Shown piece by piece: positions 1-7,293 of a stretch of DNA of 35,922 nt. The notes beneath the pieces are model-generated. The model had not been told where the DNA came from. It saw nothing but the letters and a program-made list of their open reading frames with translations, and ran no database searches. This stretch comes from Alicyclobacillus tolerans. GTDB taxonomy: Bacteria; Bacillota; Bacilli; Alicyclobacillales; Alicyclobacillaceae. How positions within the stretch are numbered: position 1 is the stretch's first letter; every line of letters begins with the position of its first letter. The stretch covers positions 1-35,922 of the forward strand of contig NZ_JAJFNK010000050.1 of assembly GCF_021739485.1 (NCBI RefSeq). The letters run 5' to 3'. The translations under genes and the position numbers were made by a program.

Positions 1-26
1 CACCTCTCGGAACTTATTTGAGGCTA

Positions 27-158
27 TTATCTCTCCTCAAAACCTACCCGGCGAGGTGTTCTACATTTGACGCTTACCTTTTTTAGCTTGTCTTGCCGCT
101 TATGTAACTGCTCTTCACGGTGAGCTATGTACCAAAGAATCTGCCGGATTTCGTCCAT
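27..158 (-). CDS. Small charged hypothetical protein, 43 aa
   Basis: This short gene lies directly downstream of the excisionase-like HTH gene (209-529). The ATG at 158 is preceded by an AGGATG-type ribosome-binding site. The product starts MDEIRQILWYIAHREEQ and is mostly a charged helix ending in a basic tail (CRTPRRVGFEER). I recognise no family. Position next to an HTH gene on the same strand suggests an operon that continues across the window junction into the 25-aa gene at 35842-35919. Confidence 0.55.
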   Translation of the reverse strand: MDEIRQILWYIAHREEQLHKRQDKLKKVSVKCRTPRRVGFEER

Positions 159-208
159 GACTACACATCCTGTCCTTGGCTAAAAGCAGTAGCATTGCCA
201 AGTTCTCA

Positions 209-529
209 CTACCGCCCCTGAAGCAGTTGCAGCCTCTTTCCTCGCTTTTGCGGTTGTGTGGTCTGTGGGGCCGTGTGAGACCTTCGGGCAGGCTCCTCGG
301 GTGCTCTTCGCGAAACGATGTCTTTCTCACCCCGCATGGATGCCCGCGCCTGTTCGTAGTACCACTCAAAGAAGGCATCACGCGGAACCAGGAATTTTCT
401 CCCGACTTTGACGAGCGGAAATCCCTTACTCCTCATGAGCGCATATACCGTAGGCTCGCTGAGTCGCATGATTTCCATTATATCTTTGGCATGTAGGGTC
501 AACGGATAGTCCTCAGGTTTCAACAGCAA
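209..529 (-). CDS. Excisionase-like helix-turn-helix protein
   Basis: The product is 106 aa. Residues about 8-60 form a winged HTH of the HTH_17/excisionase type: KDIMEIMRLSEPTVYALM is the helix-turn-helix, and VGRKFLVPRDAFFEWYYEQ is the wing and final helix. The tail is basic and Gln/Arg rich. It is paralogous to the + strand protein at 15118-15498, sharing KPxDYPL and VPRDAFFxW, and more distantly to 14609-14851. The start is probably one of two TTG codons (529 or 523) behind a GGGGGA Shine-Dalgarno. Such proteins either assist tyrosine recombinases as directionality factors or act as small repressors. The recombinase at 30751-31725 is a possible partner (inference). Confidence 0.75.
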   Translation of the reverse strand: MLLKPEDYPLTLHAKDIMEIMRLSEPTVYALMRSKGFPLVKVGRKFLVPRDAFFEWYYEQARASMRGEKDIVSRRAPEEPARRSHTAPQTTQPQKRGKRLQLLQGR

Positions 530-607
530 TCAGTCCCCCAAATTTACAATCTCACTACATTTCATCACCGGTGATCAATGCACCGACGATTGGCATGGTC
601 GGACCCA

Positions 608-847
608 TCACGGAGAATCCTGATTTGCATGCACCCCGTCGCTAATGTCTGTCACACTGTATTGCACGGCTGCTCCATCCTTAGTGTAAAACCATACCGT
701 ATCCAGATCCATCTCCGCCACAGACAGCTGGTGCGCTTGTGCAAATGCCAATAGAGCCTGTTTCTTGGTCTCAGTCTCCAATTCTTCTCGCTGAGGCAAC
801 GTGTAGGTGGTCGGATCGGAATAGAGCATAAAGAACGAAAACCTCAT
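608..847 (-). CDS. Hypothetical protein, 79 aa
   Basis: The ATG at 847 follows AGGGGTGG at good spacing. The protein has a short hydrophobic start (MRFSFFMLY), a charged helix and a C-terminal beta-rich part (VWFYTKDGAAVQYSV). No family is recognised. It sits in the same orientation as its neighbours in the small-gene accessory block at the left end. Confidence 0.5.
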   Translation of the reverse strand: MRFSFFMLYSDPTTYTLPQREELETETKKQALLAFAQAHQLSVAEMDLDTVWFYTKDGAAVQYSVTDISDGVHANQDSP

Positions 848-897
848 CGGCCACCCCTCCGCATGTTATAGCTTATTACCCAATTCAAACAAGACAC

Positions 898-1164
898 TCA
901 TCGCCATGGGCTAAAAGCGTCACCTTTCCACCCACCCCGATAAACCTGTTTGGACTCATCAAAATCAGCGTAAACTAGCCATTTGTAAACTATGGTAAGT
1001 GTTGCGAGCGCACCCGCAATTGCATCTGACAAGTGTTTATTGACGCACTTGTAGCCGTCATATTGTCCGATTCCGATTTCAGCGCCTACTTTTGCAGCCA
1101 ATAACTCCATGCCATCTCCATCTAATAGCTGCTGGTCGGAACCAGCCCAGCGCAATGGTTGCAT
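898..1164 (-). CDS. Hypothetical protein, 88 aa (possible longer start at 1248)
   Basis: I prefer the ATG at 1164 because AAAGGGTG lies six bases upstream. An in-frame ATG at 1248 would add a very basic/acidic N-terminus (KRELESRHRSKRH, DDDD) but has no ribosome-binding site and lies right beside the operator at 1254-1267. The body contains MQPLRWAGSDQQLLDG and an alpha-helical stretch SDAIAGALATLTIVYKWLVYA. No family is recognised. The upstream ATTTACATGTA element suggests co-regulation with the RHH gene at 1690-2058. Confidence 0.5.
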   Translation of the reverse strand: MQPLRWAGSDQQLLDGDGMELLAAKVGAEIGIGQYDGYKCVNKHLSDAIAGALATLTIVYKWLVYADFDESKQVYRGGWKGDAFSPWR

Positions 1165-1253
1165 AATGTACACCCTTTCGTCATCGTCATCTCGAGTATA
1201 GCTGCTGTGGCGCTTACTTCGGTGCCTCGATTCCAATTCCCTTTTCATTAAAT

Positions 1254-1267
1254 GTTATTTACATGTA
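1254..1267. promoter_or_regulatory. Operator-like repeat GTTATTTACATGTA, copy 1
   Basis: This 14-bp sequence occurs exactly three times (1254-1267, 2107-2120, 2153-2166). Its core TTTACATGTAAA is palindromic. This copy lies immediately 5' of the minus-strand gene ending at 898. Confidence 0.55.
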
Positions 1268-1309
1268 GATTAAAATCATCTATTCGTAAGCGTGTTGAAA
1301 TGGACTGAA

Positions 1310-1648
1310 TCACACCCGCTCATCGATAGCCCATTGTTCACACTTCGAGCAGTAATACACATGGATCTCGGACTCGTCGTACTCAGGATCGAAGTCGAGT
1401 AACCGCTCCAACCACAAATTTAGGTCACGATCACGTTGCGTGATGGGTGCCTCGACATAGCCCAGTCGCAGCCGATATGAATTCTCGTCCTTGTGTGCCC
1501 GTTCGTCGTCATCGCACTTACAACCGAAACCACTGTTCCCCCTGTAACGGTCGTCCTCGAACTCATCTTCGGTAAAGTTGTCAACTATCCACTTAGCAAA
1601 TTGCAAATCGTTAATGTTATGGTCAATGCGATTCTCAAGCTTGAGCAT
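1310..1648 (-). CDS. Acidic hypothetical protein with Cys pairs, 112 aa
   Basis: The ATG at 1648 follows GGAGGACG and is preferred over an in-frame ATG at 1663, which would overlap that site. The protein is strongly acidic, with FTEDEFEDD early and DFDPEYDESEIHVYYCSKCEQW at the end. GFGCKC and YYCSKC could together bind a metal ion. I recognise no family. It resembles the other small Cys-pair proteins of this element in style rather than in sequence. Confidence 0.55.
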   Translation of the reverse strand: MLKLENRIDHNINDLQFAKWIVDNFTEDEFEDDRYRGNSGFGCKCDDDERAHKDENSYRLRLGYVEAPITQRDRDLNLWLERLLDFDPEYDESEIHVYYCSKCEQWAIDERV

Positions 1649-1689
1649 ATTTTCGTCCTCCATTTCAACAAGGTTTTACGAAGGCCCAT

Positions 1690-2058
1690 TTAAAAACCCC
1701 GGTTTACCGTACCGCTCCAAGTACGTTTGATGTTTCGTTCCATGCCACACATTGGGCAACGCCTAGGGTCCATCGGTTCCGAAAAATCCACCCAAAAGAT
1801 GTGTCCCCTCTCACAAATGAACCCGCGGACCATCTCTGACTGTTCCTCCATGATTTTCTCGTGCTTAGCCTTCCGAAGGCTTTCTGGAGGGTCTAACAGT
1901 CGCAATAACCAATCCCGTATCGCCGCCGTAACAATCTGCGTCATCGGGCGGTCTTCCTGCTCGGATACAGCCTTTAGCGCTTCGGCCTCTTGTTCTGTCA
2001 GATACACCGTTAGCCGGTTGCCCTTGCGGGCTTCGTCGTTTTTCTTGGGACGCGGCAT
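1690..2058 (-). CDS. Ribbon-helix-helix regulator with C-terminal zinc ribbon
   Basis: The product is 122 aa. Residues about 14-50 (NRLTVYLTEQEAEALKAV followed by RPMTQIVTAAIRDWL) match the CopG/RHH DNA-binding fold. The C-terminal part has FICERGH and RRCPMCG, a likely zinc-binding pair. The ATG at 2058 is preceded by AGGAGTGAG. Two exact copies of a palindromic repeat lie 49-110 bp upstream and a third lies before 898-1164, so autoregulation and control of neighbouring genes is a reasonable inference. Confidence 0.75.
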   Translation of the reverse strand: MPRPKKNDEARKGNRLTVYLTEQEAEALKAVSEQEDRPMTQIVTAAIRDWLLRLLDPPESLRKAKHEKIMEEQSEMVRGFICERGHIFWVDFSEPMDPRRCPMCGMERNIKRTWSGTVNRGF

Positions 2059-2106
2059 TACATCTCACTCCTGTTCATCGAAAAGCCACTCCGAGACATT
2101 AATGAT

Positions 2107-2168
2107 GTTATTTACATGTAATATTATAATTCATACACTTTCATTTAGAAAGGTTATTTACATGTAAA
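2107..2168. promoter_or_regulatory. Paired ATTTACATGTAA operators between divergent genes
   Basis: GTTATTTACATGTA occurs at 2107-2120 and 2153-2166. The second copy extends to a perfect 12-bp palindrome TTTACATGTAAA (2157-2168). The centres are 46 bp apart. The sites lie between the minus-strand RHH gene and the plus-strand gene at 2257. Confidence 0.6.
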
Positions 2169-2256
2169 AATCATTCCGTTTTGAGGCTTAGAAGGGTTTA
2201 TCTCATGAGGATCGAATGCTTATAGGCACTTTAAACAAAGAAAAGGGGATTACGGG

Positions 2257-2445
2257 ATGTCATTAGGAAACGAGGCTCAAGTAAGTAGCGCTACTCAAAG
2301 AATCAAACTTACAATTCGTTGCAACCAATGCGGAGAACGGTATACGTTGCGTGCTCAACCAGGACCCAACATCCGTTTAAACAGCGGTTTTAAAATGTGC
2401 ATTTGTGGGAACACAAATGATATTGAGATTGAATTCTTGGATTAA
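2257..2445 (+). CDS. Small zinc-ribbon protein, 62 aa
   Basis: The ATG follows AAAGGGG. Two Cys pairs (CNQCGERYTL and MCICGN) make a compact zinc ribbon, with a beta-rich core between them. It is transcribed divergently from the RHH gene, and the shared intergenic operators suggest co-regulation. Function unknown. Confidence 0.65.
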   Translation: MSLGNEAQVSSATQRIKLTIRCNQCGERYTLRAQPGPNIRLNSGFKMCICGNTNDIEIEFLD

Positions 2446-2826
2446 CACCTATGCAAAGCATTTTTAGCATTAGGTAAACAAAGAAATACGCCTCCGACGT
2501 GGGGGGGGGGGCGCAAACAAAGAGGATTGTTCTGAGGATTAAAACACCACTGATGATATGCCCAGAACATCATCCATACAATGACTCAAGTGAACCAATC
2601 GTAATAGTACAATTGAACTGCAACGTGTCTATGTAATTTTCTGAGTATGTCCATTTGCGATAAGCATCAAAACCCAAATCACAATGTATCTAGTATAGAA
2701 GCGCACCAAAAGGCCCCGGTGCCGCCCCCGAAGCCTTCTGTGTGCATCCCTTTACTTTTTGGTGGTCTGCATGACCACGTATTTACATTTTTTCCTAGTG
2801 CGTTTCGAATATACATTCCTTTGACA

Positions 2827-2860
2827 GCAAAAGACCACCACGGGGCGGGTGGTCTTTTGC
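2827..2860 (+). terminator. Strong hairpin, 13-bp arms
   Basis: GCAAAAGACCACC (2827-2839) pairs perfectly with GGTGGTCTTTTGC (2848-2860). The T-rich end of the stem makes it a plausible terminator in either direction. Confidence 0.6.
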
Positions 2861-3150
2861 CAGAGGTTACGCGTAATCGAATGGATATCCCTAGGTTATT
2901 CCACTTAGGAAATTCTTCAATGCTCTCCGGAAACATTTCTTCTTGTTTTGGATATTCTCACCGATGGATGTCGGTCGGACGAACTCCAACCAATAGACCA
3001 ACACTCGGAAGCTGGACATGTTTATGCATGGTAAAGAGTTGTCCGGAATGTCAATTACACACCGTATGATTTTCATCAGCTTAGTTCCGAATGGTTCAAA
3101 TGGCCTCTTTGAAACTGTATTTCTGTTGAAAGCGATCGGCTGATTTTGAA

Positions 3151-3195
3151 AAAATACCCCTCATCCGACATGAGTTTAATGTGGAGGGTTATTTT
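3151..3195. terminator. Bidirectional terminator-like hairpin
   Basis: AAAATA-CCCTC at 3151-3162 pairs with GAGGG-TATTTT at 3184-3195 with one mismatch. A small inner ACAT/ATGT pairing lies in the loop. The A/T flanks suit termination on both strands. Confidence 0.4.
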
Positions 3196-3584
3196 ATACT
3201 AATTCACACCCTGCAAAGCCTTGCTACATAAGGATTTTACCATTTCTCAGACGACAGCGTTCGTATGCGGTTTTTGCTGTTTTTCCGCAGGGACAAACTC
3301 TCTCCCATCCCTGTCATAACACTAGGGAGTGATTCGTAACACAAAACCCAACACCAGGAATACGCAGGCATTACGAAAAGGGAGCGCGCATGAATCACTG
3401 CCCTCGTCGTCATGTCCATTTTCTCGGTTGTTTATCTGTATATATAAACCCTGGACCTTTGTAAATATACAGGCTAAATAGATTCCTGAAATAGCTCAAA
3501 TGTACTAATTAAACGCATTCGCGTAGGAAATATTGCAACAAGTGTTGAAATGATCCGAAATATGTCGGGTTAAAGGTATTAATC

Positions 3585-3689
3585 ATGAGAGAGCGCCTGT
3601 ATTGGTTCGCAGAGACAACTGGCTACGGATTTTTGTTAGGTATATGGCTATGGTTGTGGATTATGGTCGCGGCCATATTGAAGTGGTAA
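3585..3689 (+). CDS. Single-pass membrane micropeptide, 34 aa
   Basis: The ATG follows AAAGGT by seven bases. The peptide has a short charged N-terminus (MRERLYWFAE) and one transmembrane helix (FLLGIWLWLWIMVAAILKW) very rich in Trp. No family is recognised. Its form is compatible with a small membrane-acting peptide or toxin, but there is no direct evidence for that. Confidence 0.5.
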   Translation: MRERLYWFAETTGYGFLLGIWLWLWIMVAAILKW

Positions 3690-3843
3690 CTCATCGGAAT
3701 ATACGCCGGTCTCCAACTGTATATAAACAGTAATAAATGGGAATATATGTACAATCCAGTTGCATTACCCCACTCCTGTTTTCCTTGGTCCGCGCTAGTA
3801 CAGGCGGATTATTTTTGTCTGTATGAGGTACATTTTGATGAAC

Positions 3844-4035
3844 TCAACCATCCTTGTGTCTGTTCGCTATTGCACCCCAAATTAGGGCAAAAAGCAGGGA
3901 CGCCAATCCTCCTAATAATCCCAACCCCCATACATTTGGAGGGTATATATTGGCTATATCCCAATGGTAAAACTGAAATCCAAATATAACGCCTAATACT
4001 GCTCCGATGGAAAAAGTGACGGCAAATCTCCACAT
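3844..4035 (-). CDS. Two-helix membrane protein, 63 aa
   Basis: The protein begins MWRFAVTFSIGAVLGVIFGF and has a second hydrophobic helix, GLGLLGGLASLLFALIWGA, before a basic tail (NRHKDG). I chose the ATG at 4035 because a GAGGGGCGG element lies upstream; an in-frame ATG at 4071 lacks one. A possible promoter with an inverted repeat lies near 4113-4164. Function unknown. Confidence 0.45.
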   Translation of the reverse strand: MWRFAVTFSIGAVLGVIFGFQFYHWDIANIYPPNVWGLGLLGGLASLLFALIWGAIANRHKDG

Positions 4036-4112
4036 TGAGTCCCAACCGCCCCTCGCCAAATATACTTTCATTATCAACAAATGTAGCTTCGAGTAGACAT
4101 GGCTTATAGGAC

Positions 4113-4164
4113 TGCACAACAAGGGATGCCACCTATATAGGATTCTTTGTTGTACAATACGCAA
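4113..4164 (-). promoter_or_regulatory. Putative promoter with inverted-repeat operator
   Basis: On the minus strand TTGCGT (4164-4159) and CTATAT (4140-4135) are 18 bp apart. TGCACAACAA (4113-4122) and TTGTTGTACA (4147-4156) form an imperfect inverted repeat spanning this promoter. It would serve the membrane-protein gene ending at 3844. Confidence 0.4.
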
Positions 4165-4838
4165 AGTGTGTTTTTTCGGTGTATAATAACAAAACATTCA
4201 AAGAGAATGCGCCCCCAAAAAAGGCGCAAAAAGAAGATGCATTACTGAGGTATGGTACGTACCAACTAACATGCTATTCCAGTTTTGAATGAGCGGCATG
4301 CATGGAGTTACACCCCTGAATAACGAGCATCACTAACTCTAGGTTGCATTGTTATTTACCCCTTACTCAATCCCTGCTAACATAGGCGGATTCTCTTTTG
4401 GTCCTAAAATACGAAAAAGGCAGCGGCGTATCAGCGCTACCTTTTTCGTCTGCCAAGAGGTAATAAACATTTGGACGTGGTCTCTTGGCAACTCCATCTA
4501 GCATCATTGATGATAGGACAGAAGTATCGAAATCATTTCAAAAAGGCAACTTGAAGATGCAAATCATCGGCCTATATTCAGTCAACACGCAGGGGAACTA
4601 GAAAAGACAGTGCTGTAACACACTGCCTTTCCAGTTCCCCAAGAGGATGGTGGTGGTTCATACGGGCAATATGATCCTAAAATCCGAACATTACAATTTC
4701 ATGAATACAAATGGGATCAACAAAAAAAATAGCGCCAGCGTATGCCAGCGCCCACAGAAGGGCTGATAGGTAGCGCATCCTGAAACGCCACTGATTACAT
4801 GTTAGAAAATATTTTATGATTTCATTTACCTTCCTGCA
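4165..4838. other. Intergenic stretch holding several hairpins, no gene seen
   Basis: No supported ORF is present. Hairpins are the terminator at 4411-4449, GCCAAGAG/CTCTTGGC around 4453-4490, and a long imperfect hairpin at about 4592-4644 (GGGGAACT ... AGTTCCCC). Next to an A run at 4722-4729, AGCGCCAGCGTATGCCAGCGCC resembles the core of the 4411 hairpin. The block may end the operon that runs from 8.8 kb down to 4.8 kb. Confidence 0.4.
4411..4449. terminator. Bidirectional terminator
   Basis: ACGAAAAAGG (4411-4420) pairs with CCTTTTTCGT (4440-4449), and AGCG/CGCT pairs inside. There is an A tract on the left arm and a T tract on the right, so it can terminate both strands. Confidence 0.6.
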
Positions 4839-5162
4839 TCAATGCATTAGATCCGTCAATGTCTTCACCAGGTCTAGTTTCTCGATAGCCTGGTGGAGCA
4901 GCAGCGCCCGATCCCATTTGCCGATGCTGTCCGCTGCGTCGGAACGGAGATACCGGACAATCAGCTTCAGACTCGAGGCATCCCCATGCTCAATGAGTTG
5001 TTGAATCCACCGTTTGCTCACGTCATGTTGACCAGGCAACAGTTTGACGAACTCCTGCATGTATTCAATCCGCTTTTGTACTTCTTGTGTCGGCAATGGC
5101 TTCATATACGAGGGTTTGAAAGGTTTCAAGGCGCTTTTGATAAGAATCCCGATCACTCCCAC
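4839..5162 (-). CDS. Hypothetical helical protein after the relaxation gene, 107 aa
   Basis: The GTG at 5162 overlaps the end of the replication-relaxation gene by 10 bp and follows AAGGGTGA, so translation is probably coupled. The protein has a short hydrophobic start (GVIGILIKSALKPF) and a mostly alpha-helical body (QKRIEYMQEFVKLL, SLKLIVRYLRSD, RALLLHQAIEKL). No family is recognised. It is the last gene of the FtsK-like/relaxation operon, so a role in the same process is likely. Confidence 0.6.
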   Translation of the reverse strand: MGVIGILIKSALKPFKPSYMKPLPTQEVQKRIEYMQEFVKLLPGQHDVSKRWIQQLIEHGDASSLKLIVRYLRSDAADSIGKWDRALLLHQAIEKLDLVKTLTDLMH

Positions 5163-6025
5163 AAGTCCGTCACCCTTAAATGCGAAATTGATTTCGTATT
5201 CGATATCCGCTGGCCGACATACATGTCATATCCGATCGGAGTACCGATGGTCTCTAACATTTGCGGTTGCGACATCACCACAACGACAACCGGCTTTGTC
5301 TCAAACTCCTGCTGCCACATCCCACTGGAGAAATACGCTTCGTATTGCATGCGTTTTTCCGCCCAACGTTTGGATTCGATTGGGGTACGTTGAACCTCAA
5401 TGAACATAGTCTGTAAACCGTGCGATGTCGCATGGTTTGAATTTCGCGACGTCGCGAAATTTGGCGTCTCCAACCGGTTGGACAAACCCGACAACGTTGA
5501 CGGATTTGCGAGGGTACGAGTTGAATTCGCGCCCTCATTTGAACTTAGCTCGTCGTTTAATCCGACGCCCTTTTCCGACGAACGAAACTTTCCGTTGGTT
5601 ACTTCCGTGTAAACATCAGGACTGAGCACATGCCGCCGGCCGCGCCATTCGTATTCACTCCTGTACTCCGTCACAAAGGTTTCCGGTTCCTCGAGGTCAA
5701 CGTAGACGTCCGTGATAGCCAATCTGTGCTCTATGGTTGAACTATTCCAGCGGACTGGAATAATGCCATACTGCTTCCGTATGCGCCTAGAAAGCCGATA
5801 CATGGCCTCCTTGTTCATGCCGGTACGGTAGGACTCCACATAGTCACGCTCTCTAAGATAATGCAAGACTTCCCACGCGCGAATGGAGGGCCGGTTGGTG
5901 TGTGCGTAGAATGCAGCCACATGTCGAGTCGCGCAGACTTTGCACAAGGAAAGCATCCTGAGCACAGAGTTAGCGACATCCACCCGGCTGACAGTAGTCA
6001 GTGTTGGGGTTTGACCATCAGTCAT
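5153..6025 (-). CDS. Replication-relaxation family protein with palindrome-encoded linker
   Basis: The product is 290 aa. The N-terminal part (about 15-100) is a winged-helix region (VLRMLSLCKVCATRHVAAFY). The conserved block AITDVYVDLE and the C-terminal FIEVQRTPIESKRW plus VVVVMSQPQM match my memory of the Replic_Relax family of Gram-positive plasmids and conjugative elements. Residues about 148-208 are a Ser/Asn/Thr-rich linker (NFATSRNSNHATSH) whose DNA is made of near-perfect palindromes. The start ATG follows AGGTGGTG and overlaps the end of the FtsK-like gene by 8 bp, so the pair is probably translated together. Family members are linked to plasmid replication or transfer; the reaction here is not shown by the sequence. 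Confidence 0.7.
   Translation of the reverse strand: MTDGQTPTLTTVSRVDVANSVLRMLSLCKVCATRHVAAFYAHTNRPSIRAWEVLHYLRERDYVESYRTGMNKEAMYRLSRRIRKQYGIIPVRWNSSTIEHRLAITDVYVDLEEPETFVTEYRSEYEWRGRRHVLSPDVYTEVTNGKFRSSEKGVGLNDELSSNEGANSTRTLANPSTLSGLSNRLETPNFATSRNSNHATSHGLQTMFIEVQRTPIESKRWAEKRMQYEAYFSSGMWQQEFETKPVVVVVMSQPQMLETIGTPIGYDMYVGQRISNTKSISHLRVTDLWE
5415..5596. repeat. Cluster of palindromes inside a coding region
   Basis: Within the relaxation gene I see: AAACCgTGCGA..TCGCAtGGTTT (5415-5438); a perfect 22-bp palindrome at 5440-5461 centred on GACGTC; TCCAACCGGTTGGA (5469-5482); CCGaCAACGTTGaCGG (5488-5503); GAGGG/CCCTC (5510-5536); CGTCG/CGACG (5551-5567); and an imperfect 16-mer at 5581-5596. Together they encode a low-complexity linker. 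Confidence 0.75.
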
Positions 6026-7253
6026 GAAGCCGCACCACCTGGGCAGAACGAGTCTGGAGACGTTTCAGGGCTGTGTTTCCAGACTTGTCAGGGGTCTCGC
6101 CAACATTGGGGACACCTGTCTGGACAGGCTGCGGGATATTGTTTGGAAGCATCCTGACAAGGCGCTTGTCGCTAAGGTATGGAACTTGCAGAACAATTTC
6201 TCTATCCGTTTGGTAAATGGCCCGACCACGGATGTCTGGAAGGTCTTCCGCGCCTTCATGGCCGAGTATCACGCGGGACTGGATGGCATTGGCCGCACCA
6301 AAACAGACAATCGCCTCCACGTTCGCGCGAATCTTACCGTCGATCACCTGTGCGTCCGGACGCTGCGTACACAGAACCACATGAACACCCAGGCCTGCGC
6401 CCAGAGCCGTCAGCTGCAGCATCTCGCTTGTAATGTCGTCTTCCACGTCGCTTCCGAAACTTTTCCCGTACTCGTCGACAATCAAAAACAGCCGTTTGAA
6501 TCGCTCGCCGGTTGTCTGTTCGTACTCCTGGACGTTTTCGCAGTTTGCCTTTGCCAATGTCTCTGCACGTTTCTCCATTTGTACATACGTTGACCGGATG
6601 GCTGCTAAGAATTGTTCAGGCGTTGACGCCAGTTGATTCCACACACCCGCGAACTTGCGAAATCCAAGGGAAAAAGGCTTCATGTCGACGCCAATAAACT
6701 CGATTTCGGAAGCCTTGTGGCTGAGGTGCAGGGTTGCAATCACATTCTTGAGGAAAACCGTCTTGCCGCCACGTGTGGGGCCTGCAACGAGCAAATGAGG
6801 ATAGGCGTCAAAGTCATGCATGACCATCCCATCAATGCTTCGACCAACTGGAACACGCCAGGTCCCCCGTGTAAGCTCCAGCAGACGCATCTCGTAAGGT
6901 AAAAAGGTCGGCAACGGGAACTGAAGAATGTCCATGAGCAAATAGCCGCCGTCACGCGCAAACGCGACATCCGCGCCAAGCGCCGTCATGATGGCCTCTG
7001 TTTTCCCGATCACATCCGAAAGTGTCTTCCCATAGGGGAACCGAAGAATCAAACGAGAGCCGTTTTCACGCCTCACCACGCGCTTTACTTCCCACGGAAT
7101 GTTGTGACCGTCTTTGCCCCGGTTGCAAAGCCCACACGCGGCGAATACTGAATTTATAGTAAGCGCTAAATTGTCCGTTCTAGCCAATTTCCACGTAGCT
7201 AAGCCAGTCGTTCCAGTAATCAGTCCCAAGCCAATGCCGGTTGTCAGTAGCAT
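6018..7253 (-). CDS. FtsK/SpoIIIE (TcpA-like) DNA-translocating ATPase
   Basis: The product is 411 aa. An N-terminal hydrophobic segment (LLTTGIGLGLITGTTGLATW) probably anchors it in the membrane. Walker A is GPTRGGKT, Walker B is RLFLIVDEYGK, and HVVLCTQRPDAQVIDGKIRANV is the conserved FtsK/TcpA block with the sensor residues. It lacks the long linker and the gamma domain of chromosomal FtsK, so it matches the coupling-type proteins of Gram-positive conjugative elements (Tn916 Orf21, ICEBs1 ConQ class). The ATG at 7253 follows GGGAG. Downstream lies the relaxation protein with an 8-bp overlap, and upstream lies the palindrome field. The likely role is moving plasmid DNA through or to the membrane. 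Confidence 0.85.
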   Translation of the reverse strand: MLLTTGIGLGLITGTTGLATWKLARTDNLALTINSVFAACGLCNRGKDGHNIPWEVKRVVRRENGSRLILRFPYGKTLSDVIGKTEAIMTALGADVAFARDGGYLLMDILQFPLPTFLPYEMRLLELTRGTWRVPVGRSIDGMVMHDFDAYPHLLVAGPTRGGKTVFLKNVIATLHLSHKASEIEFIGVDMKPFSLGFRKFAGVWNQLASTPEQFLAAIRSTYVQMEKRAETLAKANCENVQEYEQTTGERFKRLFLIVDEYGKSFGSDVEDDITSEMLQLTALGAGLGVHVVLCTQRPDAQVIDGKIRANVEAIVCFGAANAIQSRVILGHEGAEDLPDIRGRAIYQTDREIVLQVPYLSDKRLVRMLPNNIPQPVQTGVPNVGETPDKSGNTALKRLQTRSAQVVRLHD

Positions 7254-7293
7254 TCCGTCACGCTCCCATCACGCTCACTAATTCGGGTGAACG

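Larger units (their letters stand above)
2446..3584. other. Gene-poor stretch with hairpins and a G tract
   Basis: I find no convincing gene here. There is an 11-base G run at 2501-2511, a GGTGGTC/GACCAC hairpin near 2760-2778, a long terminator at 2827-2860 and a second hairpin at 3151-3195. The longest plus frame (2647-3069) runs through the terminator and has no ribosome-binding site. CTGTATATATAAAC near 3434 resembles CTGTATATAAAC near 3716 and could be a repeated regulatory motif. Confidence 0.4.

Noticed and set aside
2647..3069. Plus-strand ORF of 140 codons
   Set aside because: It runs straight through a strong 13-bp-arm terminator, has no ribosome-binding site and an implausible Pro/His/Cys-rich product.
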